A DNA stretch of 9,710 nt from Flavobacteriales bacterium (GCA_025455765.1 JALOLX010000036.1:1-9710); one strand, 5' to 3'; counted from the stretch's first letter, positions 1-6,877 are shown. The notes: generated from the sequence alone by a model not told the origin. A program made the numbers and translations.

Positions 1-89
1 ACCTCATCGGCCTTCGCACACTGTTCTTCGTGCTGCTGGCGCTGTTGACGGCGGAATGGGTGCTGCGTCGCCGCAACGGCAGTTACTGA
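1..89 (+). CDS. 3' end of a membrane protein gene (partial)
   Basis: The window opens inside a plus-strand reading frame whose first complete codon is at position 3 and which stops with TGA at 87-89. The 28 visible residues form one hydrophobic helix (LFFVLLALL) followed by AEWVLRRRNGSY. So the protein ends with a transmembrane segment and a short, strongly positive tail that should lie in the cytoplasm. A final helix followed by an E-W-x-L-R-R type tail resembles the C-termini of large VWA or glutamine-amidotransferase-like membrane proteins of Bacteroidota, but that is only a resemblance. The next gene starts three bases after the stop, so the two are probably co-transcribed and perhaps translationally coupled. 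The rest of the gene is outside the window, so its function cannot be assigned. Confidence 0.7.
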   Translation, partial: LIGLRTLFFVLLALLTAEWVLRRRNGSY

Positions 90-92
90 ACA

Positions 93-743
93 ATGGATAC
101 CGCATCCGACAGGAAGCACGCGGAACGACCTTGGTGGCGCAGACACTTGGGCAAGCTGATCGTTGCCGCAGTGGTGGTGGTGCTCGCTTTCAACTGGAGA
201 GGTGCGCTCCGGTTAATGGGCGCGGTGCTCATCACAGAGGATGCTCCGGTACGGGTGGATGCAGCTTACGTGCTGGGTGGTGGTCCGGTGGAACGCGGTG
301 CGCGCGGTGCGCAGCTGCTGGCCGAGGGGCGCTGCGATACGCTGATCACCACCGGCATCAACATCCACCGGGTATTGGAAGCGGAAGGGGTGTTGTTCAC
401 AGAGGCGGAACTCACGGCACGATCCGCGTATCGTTCCGGTGCCGACAGCCTACGGGTACGCCTGTTGGAGGAGGGCACGAGCACGTGGGAAGAAGCTGCG
501 GCCGTGTTGCGGGACGCACAGGCTCACGGCTACGATAGCGTCGCCATCGTGTCCACGGAGTTCCATCTGCGGCGCGTGCGGCGCGTGTTCCGTAAGCACT
601 TCGAAGGCAGCGGTATCGCGTTGTTCACTGTGGCGGCGTATAACCCCATGTATGACCACCGTGCTTGGTGGGAGAGCGAGGACGGCCTGCTGATGGTGAA
701 CAATGAGTACGTGAAATCGCTGTACTACCTGATCACGTTCTGA
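93..743 (+). CDS. YdcF/SanA-like DUF218 membrane-anchored protein
   Basis: This 216-residue protein has a basic N-terminus (RKHAERPWWRRH), one transmembrane segment at about residues 20-38, and then a DUF218 (YdcF/SanA) domain. Family marks visible are the first strand and loop AAYVLGGGPVER (57-68), which matches the usual VVLGGG...R pattern, the G-rich strand TLITTGI (83-89), EGTSTWEEA (127-135) in place of the common S.NT.ENA motif, and STEFHLRR (154-161) for the S..H..R motif. The C-terminus (NNEYVKSLYYLITF) also resembles the family's usual end. E. coli SanA affects envelope permeability to vancomycin at high temperature; YdcF binds S-adenosylmethionine. The biochemical role of most members is unknown. 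The domain after the single helix is probably outside the cytoplasmic membrane. The ATG at 93 lies three bases after the preceding stop and gives a complete protein of family-like length. The assignment to the family is firm; a specific function is not. Confidence 0.85.
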   Translation: MDTASDRKHAERPWWRRHLGKLIVAAVVVVLAFNWRGALRLMGAVLITEDAPVRVDAAYVLGGGPVERGARGAQLLAEGRCDTLITTGINIHRVLEAEGVLFTEAELTARSAYRSGADSLRVRLLEEGTSTWEEAAAVLRDAQAHGYDSVAIVSTEFHLRRVRRVFRKHFEGSGIALFTVAAYNPMYDHRAWWESEDGLLMVNNEYVKSLYYLITF

Positions 744-780
744 TCGCTTGGGCAGGAAGCGCCTGACCCTTCATCAGAAC
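737..780. terminator. Inverted repeat between convergent genes (possible bidirectional terminator)
   Basis: The arms GTTCTGAT (737-744) and ATCAGAAC (773-780) are perfectly complementary over 8 bases. Inside them lies a second hairpin, CGCTT (745-749) with AAGCG (757-761) and a 7-base loop. The stop codons of the plus-strand gene (741-743) and of the minus-strand protease (774-776) both lie inside the outer arms. No long T-tract flanks either side, so a rho-independent function is an inference from position and symmetry. Confidence 0.4.
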
Positions 781-2999
781 TTCATGACCCGCTCCACACG
801 GCGTCCTCCGCTGTGTTCCAGCTGCAGCAGGTAGGTGCCTGGCGCCAGTCCTTGCAGGTCCAGGTCGATCGGGCCTTGCACCAGCAGCAGTTGCCAGCTC
901 CGCACCGACCGGCCGGCGCCGTCGAGCAATCCCATGCGCACCTGGTGGAGCACTTCCGAGGCCCGCAGCACCAGGCGGTCCTTCGTGGGATTCGGTGCGA
1001 GCTGCAGGGTGGGAGCGGTCATTTCAGGTACGCTCACTTCGCTCAAGCAGAAGGGCTGCTCTTCACCCTCACCGTATTGGCCATCGCTTTCCACGAAGGT
1101 GAGCAGATCGGGGGCGTGAATGAAGTAGGAGCCGTTGCCTTCATCACAGCAGATACCGTTCCCGAACGCATCGTTGATGGTGAAGACATAGCAGCCGTTG
1201 GTGAGGCAGAAGTCGGACTGAACGAGCTCGCCGGCATCGCCATCGGCATATGGTCCTCCTTCGTACAGGACGGTGCCCACATCGGTGGCGAGGCTCCACG
1301 TGATGTCCGTTCCGAAGTCATCGAGCGTTAGCTCCAGGCGCACCAGTTGCCCGGGTGTGCTCACCGTAAAGGCCCGGGTCCATCCGTCGTTCTCCGGCAC
1401 CTGGTCCTCGTTCCCGTTGGGGCTGATGGTGTTCACCAGCAGTTCGTATTCGCCAGCTGTCACTGTGATCCAAGGCAGTTGCACATTGGCCGTCTGACCG
1501 GGCTGCAACAGTCCGTTCCACACGAAGAGCGCGGTGGGCGATCCGGTGAGCGTGTAGTTGATGCCCACATTGGTGATGGGCAGTTCCCCATTGTTCTTCA
1601 GCGTCACTTTAGGCCGGATGCTATCCTCATCGCATACCAACGCCGGAAGTTCGAAGATGGACGTGATCGAAGCATCCCAATTGATGGGCACCACCACCGG
1701 GACGTCCAGACCATCGAGGGTATCACCGCAGGTTCCGAGGTATTCTTCCAGGAAGGGCCAGCTGGTGGAGAGCCTGCCGTAGTAGTCGTTCACGCTGTTG
1801 TCGCAGTTCGCCGAACCTCCGTACAGCTGACCTACCACGCGGTGGTCCTGGTTCCAGAAGGCACTGCCACTGGAGCCGGGCTCGGTGGTGCCTGCATCCC
1901 AAACGGCCACCTGCCAGCAATCGGCCAGGCCCGTGCCCAGGTCCACATCGTCCTGGGTGAGGGCCCCATCGGTGCGGCTGAACTTTTTGATGTCACCACT
2001 GGGGTGATGGATACCGACGCCGCTTTCGGGGGCGATGTCCCGCTTGTCCCAGCCGGCCCAGTTGGCGTTGTATGCGGGCGGAGGGATGCTGCTCAGGCGC
2101 AGGAAGGCCATGTCGGTGCCTACGTTATCCACCAGAAGCTCGCAACCCGCCACGGTCTGGTCGATCGGGGCGTTCTCGGAAGGATCGCAGACCGGGCTTT
2201 CCCAATTGAAGCGGAACACCCAATCCTCCACATCGTCGCTGAGGCAATGGTGGGCGGTAAGGAAGTAGGGGATGGAGTCGCCGGCGCAATTGTTCATCAG
2301 CGTGCCGGTACAGAATCCATTGCCGCCGGTGGTAATAATGGCCACCGTGCGGATCTCGTCGCGCCAATCGTCCGCGTCGGGGCAGATGACGTTGATGTTG
2401 CATTCTCCGCTATCCCCGAAATCGCGGTCACGGTTGAAGATGTCGCGGTAGGCATGGGTCACCTGACCGATCACCAGCTCACCAAGGCCAGCAACCGCTG
2501 CGGGTTCATGGTATTCGATGGTGATGCGCTCACCTGGCAGCTGCGAAACGGCCATTCGGGTGCGGCCCGGACTGCTTTGGTCGGTGAAGGCCCCGAGCTG
2601 CTGGCCCGCATCGTTGTACACGAACAGGAAGGCCCCTTCAGGCATCACGTAGGTCGTGAACTTGAAGTTGATGGCATACGCGTCGGGGCAGTGCAGGCTT
2701 ACGCTCCAAACGCGATCACCCGAAGGCAGCGTGCTCCAGACCCCGTCGCGATCGGAGCGCACGTCGGCTTCGTGGTTGAAGCCGAAGCGGTAGGGCCCCT
2801 TGTATCCGTCAGCTACGCGCGAGGCATCCTCCGCCAGCAGGGCCGCGGCATCCACAGTAGGGAACTCCACCACCGGCACGCGGGGGAGGGCCTCGCTGCG
2901 ATCGGTAAGGCCCCAGGCGCGACCACCGAAGGAGATCTGGGCTTGGGCGGCAACAGTGAGCAGGCTGAACGAGAACAGGACAGCGTATCGGTTCATCAT
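774..2999 (-). CDS. Secreted lysyl-endopeptidase-like serine protease with accessory region and T9SS sorting domain
   Basis: This 741-residue secreted protease has a signal peptide (cleavage likely after AQA, residue 20), a propeptide to about residue 192, a trypsin-fold catalytic domain (about 193-425), an accessory region, and a T9SS type A sorting domain (about 665-741, containing LAPNPTKDRL and GLAPGTYLLQLEH). The triad is H251 (TAHHC), D296 (GTDMAFLRL) and S377 (EPGSSGSA). Recalled alignment to Achromobacter protease I, the lysyl endopeptidase, places C200, C206, C230, C252, C271 and C399 on its six disulfide cysteines, and D405 (NDYYGRL) on its lysine-selecting S1 aspartate. The accessory region has a CARDB/Ig-like part (about 441-548, LKNNGELPITNVGI) and a cysteine-rich module (about 552-652, NGCYVFTINDAFGNGICCDE). 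The sorting domain predicts export through the outer membrane by T9SS, with cell-surface attachment or release. Two ATG codons sit in tandem at the start. The gene lies 107 bases downstream of a paralogue and probably has its own promoter. The protease family is clear; lysine specificity is inferred. Confidence 0.9.
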   Translation of the reverse strand: MMNRYAVLFSFSLLTVAAQAQISFGGRAWGLTDRSEALPRVPVVEFPTVDAAALLAEDASRVADGYKGPYRFGFNHEADVRSDRDGVWSTLPSGDRVWSVSLHCPDAYAINFKFTTYVMPEGAFLFVYNDAGQQLGAFTDQSSPGRTRMAVSQLPGERITIEYHEPAAVAGLGELVIGQVTHAYRDIFNRDRDFGDSGECNINVICPDADDWRDEIRTVAIITTGGNGFCTGTLMNNCAGDSIPYFLTAHHCLSDDVEDWVFRFNWESPVCDPSENAPIDQTVAGCELLVDNVGTDMAFLRLSSIPPPAYNANWAGWDKRDIAPESGVGIHHPSGDIKKFSRTDGALTQDDVDLGTGLADCWQVAVWDAGTTEPGSSGSAFWNQDHRVVGQLYGGSANCDNSVNDYYGRLSTSWPFLEEYLGTCGDTLDGLDVPVVVPINWDASITSIFELPALVCDEDSIRPKVTLKNNGELPITNVGINYTLTGSPTALFVWNGLLQPGQTANVQLPWITVTAGEYELLVNTISPNGNEDQVPENDGWTRAFTVSTPGQLVRLELTLDDFGTDITWSLATDVGTVLYEGGPYADGDAGELVQSDFCLTNGCYVFTINDAFGNGICCDEGNGSYFIHAPDLLTFVESDGQYGEGEEQPFCLSEVSVPEMTAPTLQLAPNPTKDRLVLRASEVLHQVRMGLLDGAGRSVRSWQLLLVQGPIDLDLQGLAPGTYLLQLEHSGGRRVERVMKF

Positions 3000-3012
3000 G
3001 GCATATCGCTTC

Positions 3013-3026
3013 GACGGTGAAAATAC
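3013..3026 (-). promoter_or_regulatory. Putative promoter motif of the 741-residue protease gene
   Basis: On the minus strand this reads GTATTTTCACCGTC and ends 13 bases before the start codon at 2999. It matches 12 of 14 bases of the element upstream of the paralogous protease gene (4698-4711). The TATTTTCA part differs from the Bacteroidota -7 box TAnnTTTG at two positions, so on consensus alone it would be weak. The shared sequence and position across the two paralogues are the main support. Confidence 0.35.
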
Positions 3027-3046
3027 GGTGGCTGGCCGGAATGAAC

Positions 3047-3082
3047 GAAGGGCCGGACCTCCCAGTGGACGTCCGACCCTTC
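3047..3082 (-). terminator. Hairpin terminator candidate after the 524-residue protease gene
   Basis: The arms are 3047-3058 and 3071-3082. They form a 12-base-pair stem with a single imperfect position, which is a G-U wobble in minus-strand RNA but a C-A mismatch in plus-strand RNA. This strand asymmetry fits a structure acting on the minus-strand transcript. The 12-base loop can form a further 3-base-pair stem (TCC with GGA). The hairpin lies 24 bases past the stop of the upstream protease and before the promoter motif of the downstream one. It lacks a clear U-tract. Confidence 0.5.
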
Positions 3083-3106
3083 ACATGGGGTTGCCTTACA
3101 TGCAGA

Positions 3107-4681
3107 TCATCGATCGAGCAGCAGGCGCTCCACCTGGCGGGAATCACCGCTGGAGACCTCTACAAAATAGATGCCGCCGGGCTGCTGCAGGGACAGGTCG
3201 ATGCGCTCGGTACCGGTAGCGTAGTTCCGCTCTGCCACCACTTGGCCCAGCGCATCGAACACGCGCACGGTGCCTCCCTGGCGGGCGAGCAGTGGGAGCA
3301 GCACCTGCACCTGGCCGTTACTCGGGTTCGGTACCAAGGTGATGCGGTTGTCGGAGAGGTTCAGGTCATCCACGGCGGTGGCGCTGGGATAACCGAAGAG
3401 CTGGTTGCCACAATTGCCCAGCCACGTCTGTAGCAAGGAATAGCTTTGGCTGAACCGACCGTAGTAGTCCGCGGTGATGCTGGAGCAGCTGGCAAATCCG
3501 CCGTACAGTTGACCTACCACCAATCCTTCAGGGTTGAAGAGCGCGCTGCCCGAGCTGCCGCCTTCGGTGGTGCCGTCCTCCCAGTTGCCCACACGCCAGA
3601 AGTTGGTCCCAGAACCCGGATTGCCGAGGTAGGCGGACGTGGTGAGCGGGTTGTTGTCGAAGGAGATCTTCTTCACATCACCGCTGGGATGATGGATGCC
3701 CACAGCGCTCGACGGGATGGTCGTGCTGCGATCCCACCCGCTGTAGAACACATTGAAGCTGGCAGGCGGTGTGGAGTTCAATTGAAGGAGCGCCACATCG
3801 GTCGTGGCGCTGTTCACGCGCAGGGTGGAGCCGGAGATCGTCTGGTTGGTCGGACCGTTGTTGTTGATGATGCAGGTGGGGCTGTTCCAGTTGAAGCGGA
3901 ACACCCAGGTGTTGTTACCACCGAGGCAGTGGTTCGCCGTAAGGAAGTAGGGGGTACCATCCTCGTCGCAGTTATTGATCAGCGTACCGGTGCAGATCCC
4001 ATTCCCACCCACGGTGATCATGGCCACCGAGCGGATCTGCGCACGCCATCCGTCACCGACCGCACAGATCACGTTGTTGTTGCAGGAGCCGGAATCTCCC
4101 AGGCCCTTGGTGCTCTTGAACAGATCGCGATAGGCATGGGTCACCTGACCGATGCGCAGACTGCCTGTGCCGCGTACAGCTGCTGGTTCGACGTATTCGA
4201 TGGTGATGCGCTCGCCGGGCAGCTGGGTCACACCGAGCACCGTATTTCCCGGGTTGCTTTCCGCGTTGAAGGCACCGATATGCTCACCGAGGTCGTTGTA
4301 AACGAACACCTCAGCGCCTTCGGGCACTACATACTCGCTGAACTCAAAGTTGATGCTGTAGGCGCGCGGGCATTGGATGGCAATGCGCCACACCCGGTCA
4401 CCATTGGGCAGTTCGTGCCACACGCCGCTGTTGTCCAGGGCAAGTTCGGTAGCGTGGTTGTAGCCGAAGCGATACGGTCCCTTGATGCCTTGTGCGGCAC
4501 GGGCTTCATCCTCTGCCAGCAGTGCCTGTTCGTCGACCTCAGGCATCACCACCGTTGGAGCTTCGGGCAGTTCGGCAGTGCGGGCAAGGCCCCGCGGGTG
4601 CCCTCCGAAGGACAATTGAGCGGAGGAGGGTACCGACAGCAGCCCGGTCAGCAGCGCGAGCGTAGCGTAGCGTTCGATCAT
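3107..4681 (-). CDS. Secreted lysyl-endopeptidase-like serine protease with T9SS sorting domain
   Basis: This 524-residue protein is the compact paralogue of the downstream protease. It has a signal peptide (cleavage likely after PSSA, residue 21), a propeptide to about residue 192 that aligns almost without gaps to its paralogue (shared KGPYRFG, LPGERITIEY, IGQVTHAYRD), a trypsin-fold catalytic domain (about 193-425) and a T9SS type A sorting domain (about 446-524, LVPNPSNGQVQV and PGGIYFVEVS). The triad is H251 (TANHC), D295 (TTDVALLQL) and S377 (GGSSGSA). C200, C206, C230, C252, C270 and C399 match the six disulfide cysteines of Achromobacter lysyl endopeptidase, and D405 (ADYYGRF) matches its S1 aspartate. 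K192 lies directly before GLGDSGSC, where the mature enzyme would begin, consistent with self-cleavage after lysine. Probable role: extracellular protein digestion. It lies 88 bases after uvrB, with its own putative promoter and a hairpin after its stop. The family is firm; lysine specificity is inferred. Confidence 0.9.
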   Translation of the reverse strand: MIERYATLALLTGLLSVPSSAQLSFGGHPRGLARTAELPEAPTVVMPEVDEQALLAEDEARAAQGIKGPYRFGYNHATELALDNSGVWHELPNGDRVWRIAIQCPRAYSINFEFSEYVVPEGAEVFVYNDLGEHIGAFNAESNPGNTVLGVTQLPGERITIEYVEPAAVRGTGSLRIGQVTHAYRDLFKSTKGLGDSGSCNNNVICAVGDGWRAQIRSVAMITVGGNGICTGTLINNCDEDGTPYFLTANHCLGGNNTWVFRFNWNSPTCIINNNGPTNQTISGSTLRVNSATTDVALLQLNSTPPASFNVFYSGWDRSTTIPSSAVGIHHPSGDVKKISFDNNPLTTSAYLGNPGSGTNFWRVGNWEDGTTEGGSSGSALFNPEGLVVGQLYGGFASCSSITADYYGRFSQSYSLLQTWLGNCGNQLFGYPSATAVDDLNLSDNRITLVPNPSNGQVQVLLPLLARQGGTVRVFDALGQVVAERNYATGTERIDLSLQQPGGIYFVEVSSGDSRQVERLLLDR

Positions 4682-4697
4682 GGTTGGAAGTGTTCTG

Positions 4698-4711
4698 GAC
4701 CGTAAAAATAC
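4698..4711 (-). promoter_or_regulatory. Putative promoter motif of the 524-residue protease gene
   Basis: On the minus strand this reads GTATTTTTACGGTC and ends 16 bases before the start codon at 4681. TATTTTTA matches the Bacteroidota -7 consensus TAnnTTTG except at the last base. No convincing -33 TTTG was found at the expected spacing. The related motif at 3013-3026 before the paralogue gives independent support. Confidence 0.4.
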
Positions 4712-4718
4712 ATCATCA

Positions 4719-4738
4719 CAGGGATGAACAGTTCCCTG
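4719..4738 (-). terminator. Hairpin after uvrB
   Basis: CAGGGA (4719-4724) and TCCCTG (4733-4738) form a perfect 6-base-pair stem with an 8-base loop, about 31 bases past the uvrB stop. In the minus-strand direction a T-rich stretch (TATTTTTA) follows eight bases later; this is also the candidate promoter of the next gene. An alternative pairing of GATCC with GGATC overlaps the stem on the uvrB side. It is a modest terminator candidate. Confidence 0.35.
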
Positions 4739-4769
4739 ATCCGGGTCATTCTTAGGATCCGAACACGGT

Positions 4770-6806
4770 TCAGGCCTTCGCTGTGCGCTCCTCGAGCAAC
4801 TTCCGCATCGCGAAGAGTTCGTCCCGCAACTGGGCTGCTGCGATGAAGTCCAGCTCCTTGGCAGCCTTGCGCATCTGACCTTCCAGCAGCTGCACGTTCT
4901 TCTCCAGCTGATCGGTGCTCATGTACTGCACGACCGGATCTGCGGCCATGCTCAGCTCTTCAGGCTCCACATAGGCCCGACGACCTTCCGCATCGTGGAT
5001 GTCCAACACGGCGGTCTGGCGGATGACATCCCCCCGGTCGCGCTTGATCTGGGTCGGTGTGATGCCGTTCGCTTCGTTGTAGGCCATCTGCTTGGCGCGA
5101 CGGCGGCCGGTCTCGTCGATGGTGCGCTGCATGCTCTCGGTGATGGTGTCCGCGTAGAAGATCACCAGGCCGTTCACGTTCCGCGCAGCACGCCCTGCGG
5201 TCTGGGTGAGGGAGCGGTTGCTGCGCAGGAAGCCTTCCTTATCGGCATCGAGCACGGCCACCAGGCTGACCTCGGGCAGATCGAGGCCTTCCCGGAGCAG
5301 GTTCACACCCACCAGCACATCGAACATCCCCAGCCGCAGCTGGCGTAGGATCTCGATCCGCTCCAACGTCTCCACATCGCTGTGGATGTACTTGCAGCGC
5401 ACACCGTTCTTCCCAAAGAACTCGTTGAGCTCTTCCGCCATGCGCTTGGTCAGGGTGGTCACCAGCACACGCTCTTCCTTCTCAGCGCGCTTGCGGATCT
5501 CGTACAGCAGGTCGTCGATCTGGTCCTTGCTCGGCCGCACTTCGATGGGCGGATCCAGCAGGCCGGTGGGGCGCACCACCTGTTCCACCACCACACCCTC
5601 GCTACGCTCCAGCTCGTAGTCCGCAGGGGTGGCACTGACGAAGAGGGTCTGGCCCAGCAAGGTCTCGAACTCCTCGAACTTCAGCGGGCGGTTGTCCATT
5701 GCGCTGGGCAACCTGAATCCGTACTCCACCAGGTTCTTCTTGCGGCTGCGATCACCGCCGTACATGGCATGGACCTGGCTCACGGTCACGTGGCTCTCGT
5801 CGATCACCATGAGGAAATCCTCCGGGAAATAGTCCAGCAGGCAGAAGGGACGTTGTCCGGTGAGGCGCTGGTCGAAGTAGCGGCTGTAGTTCTCGATGCC
5901 CGAGCAATAGCCCAGTTCACGCATCATTTCCAGGTCGTAGTTCACACGCTCCTCCAAGCGTTTGGCCTCGAGGTGCTTGCCTATCTCGTTGAAGAAGGCC
6001 ACCTGCTTCACCATGTCCTCCTGGATGCTGGAGATGGCCGCCTTCATGGTGTCCTTGCTGGTAACGAAGATGTTGGCCGGATAGATGGTAAGTTGTTGTT
6101 CGGCCTGGATGGTGCGGTTGCCCACAACAGCAAAGCGCTCCAGCCGCTCGATCTCATCGCCCCAGAAATGGATGCGCACACCTTCATCATCATAGGCCAG
6201 ATAGACCTCCACCACATCGCCGCGCACACGGAAGTTGCCCCGGGCCGGATCGGTATCGCGGCGACTATAAAGGGCGCTCACGAGGTCGTGGAGCAGCTTG
6301 TTGCGAGCGATCTGCTGACCCACTTGCACACGCACGATGCTCTTATGGAACTCCGCCGGATTGCCGATGCCATAGATGCAACTGACGCTCGCCACCACGA
6401 TGACGTTGCGCCGGCCGCTGAGCAGTGCGCTCGTGGCGCTCAGCCGCAACTTCTCGATCTCGTCGTTGATGGAAAGGTCCTTCTCGATGTAGGTATTGGT
6501 GGTGGGGAGGTAGGCTTCGGGCTGGTAGTAGTCGTAATAGCTCACGAAGTACTCCACCCGATCGTGCGGGAAGAAGTGCTTGAACTCACCGTAGAGCTGC
6601 GCGGCCAGGGTCTTGTTGTGGCTGAGGATGAGCGCTGGTCGGTCGAGCTGTGCGATCACATTGGCCACGGTAAAGGTCTTTCCCGAGCCCGTAACCCCGA
6701 GCAGGGTCTGCGCGGGAACGCCGTTGCGCAGGCCCTCCACCAACTGACGGATGGCCTCCGGTTGATCGCCGGTGGGTTGGAATTCGGAGACGAGCTGGAA
6801 CGGCAT
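4770..6806 (-). CDS. uvrB: UvrABC excinuclease subunit B
   Basis: UvrB is the damage-verifying helicase-like subunit of nucleotide excision repair; it is loaded by UvrA and recruits UvrC for incision. From the ATG at 6806 the protein has 678 residues, the usual family length, and starts with the typical FQLVSEFQPTGDQPEAI. Visible motifs are Walker A GVTGSGKT (37-44), the damage-probing beta-hairpin with YYDYYQPEAYLP (90-101), the motif II box DESH (336-339), SATPADYE (391-398), the motif VI stretch QTAGRAARN (535-543) and a C-terminal UVR domain that binds UvrC (about 633-670, with FIAAAQLRDEL). The frame extends upstream to a GTG at 6875, but those 23 extra residues do not look like UvrB and would cover the promoter box at 6811-6818. 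The gene is divergent from the fascin-like lipoprotein gene and appears to be transcribed on its own. Nothing is missing or degenerate. Confidence 0.97.
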   Translation of the reverse strand: MPFQLVSEFQPTGDQPEAIRQLVEGLRNGVPAQTLLGVTGSGKTFTVANVIAQLDRPALILSHNKTLAAQLYGEFKHFFPHDRVEYFVSYYDYYQPEAYLPTTNTYIEKDLSINDEIEKLRLSATSALLSGRRNVIVVASVSCIYGIGNPAEFHKSIVRVQVGQQIARNKLLHDLVSALYSRRDTDPARGNFRVRGDVVEVYLAYDDEGVRIHFWGDEIERLERFAVVGNRTIQAEQQLTIYPANIFVTSKDTMKAAISSIQEDMVKQVAFFNEIGKHLEAKRLEERVNYDLEMMRELGYCSGIENYSRYFDQRLTGQRPFCLLDYFPEDFLMVIDESHVTVSQVHAMYGGDRSRKKNLVEYGFRLPSAMDNRPLKFEEFETLLGQTLFVSATPADYELERSEGVVVEQVVRPTGLLDPPIEVRPSKDQIDDLLYEIRKRAEKEERVLVTTLTKRMAEELNEFFGKNGVRCKYIHSDVETLERIEILRQLRLGMFDVLVGVNLLREGLDLPEVSLVAVLDADKEGFLRSNRSLTQTAGRAARNVNGLVIFYADTITESMQRTIDETGRRRAKQMAYNEANGITPTQIKRDRGDVIRQTAVLDIHDAEGRRAYVEPEELSMAADPVVQYMSTDQLEKNVQLLEGQMRKAAKELDFIAAAQLRDELFAMRKLLEERTAKA

Positions 6807-6810
6807 GGTG

Positions 6811-6818
6811 CAAAAGTA
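6811..6818 (-). promoter_or_regulatory. Bacteroidota-type -7 box for uvrB
   Basis: The minus strand reads TACTTTTG, a perfect match to the Bacteroidota -7 consensus TAnnTTTG. A TTTC lies 17 bases further upstream as an imperfect -33 element. The box ends only 4 bases before the uvrB ATG at 6806, so transcription would begin at or next to the start codon, giving a leaderless or nearly leaderless mRNA. If this is the main promoter, it rules out the longer GTG start at 6875. Confidence 0.5.
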
Positions 6819-6877
6819 CCTTGTGCAGATGCAGGGAAACGAGTGAAATTCGCAGCCAAGAACCCACTTGACCACCC

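Noticed and set aside
1347..3020. 557-codon open frame on the plus strand
   Set aside because: It lies antisense to the larger protease, which has a signal peptide, catalytic triad and sorting domain. The antisense translation shows no recognisable motif, and long antisense frames are expected in GC-rich coding DNA.
2449..4153. 23-base direct repeat (2449-2471 and 4131-4153)
   Set aside because: It encodes the same conserved IGQVTHAY segment in the two paralogous proteases, so duplication explains it; it is not a mobile or regulatory repeat.
3446..4705. 419-codon open frame on the plus strand
   Set aside because: It is antisense to the compact protease and shows the same kind of low-information composition, with no domain marks.
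6817..6825. Plus-strand promoter box TACCTTGTG for the lipoprotein gene
   Set aside because: It matches the -7 consensus only if a base is skipped, and no -33 element was found at normal spacing. It is mentioned only as a possible bidirectional element.
6807..6875. GTG-initiated N-terminal extension of uvrB
   Set aside because: The 23 additional residues do not resemble UvrB. The ATG at 6806 gives the usual family start, and the extension would cover a perfect -7 promoter box.
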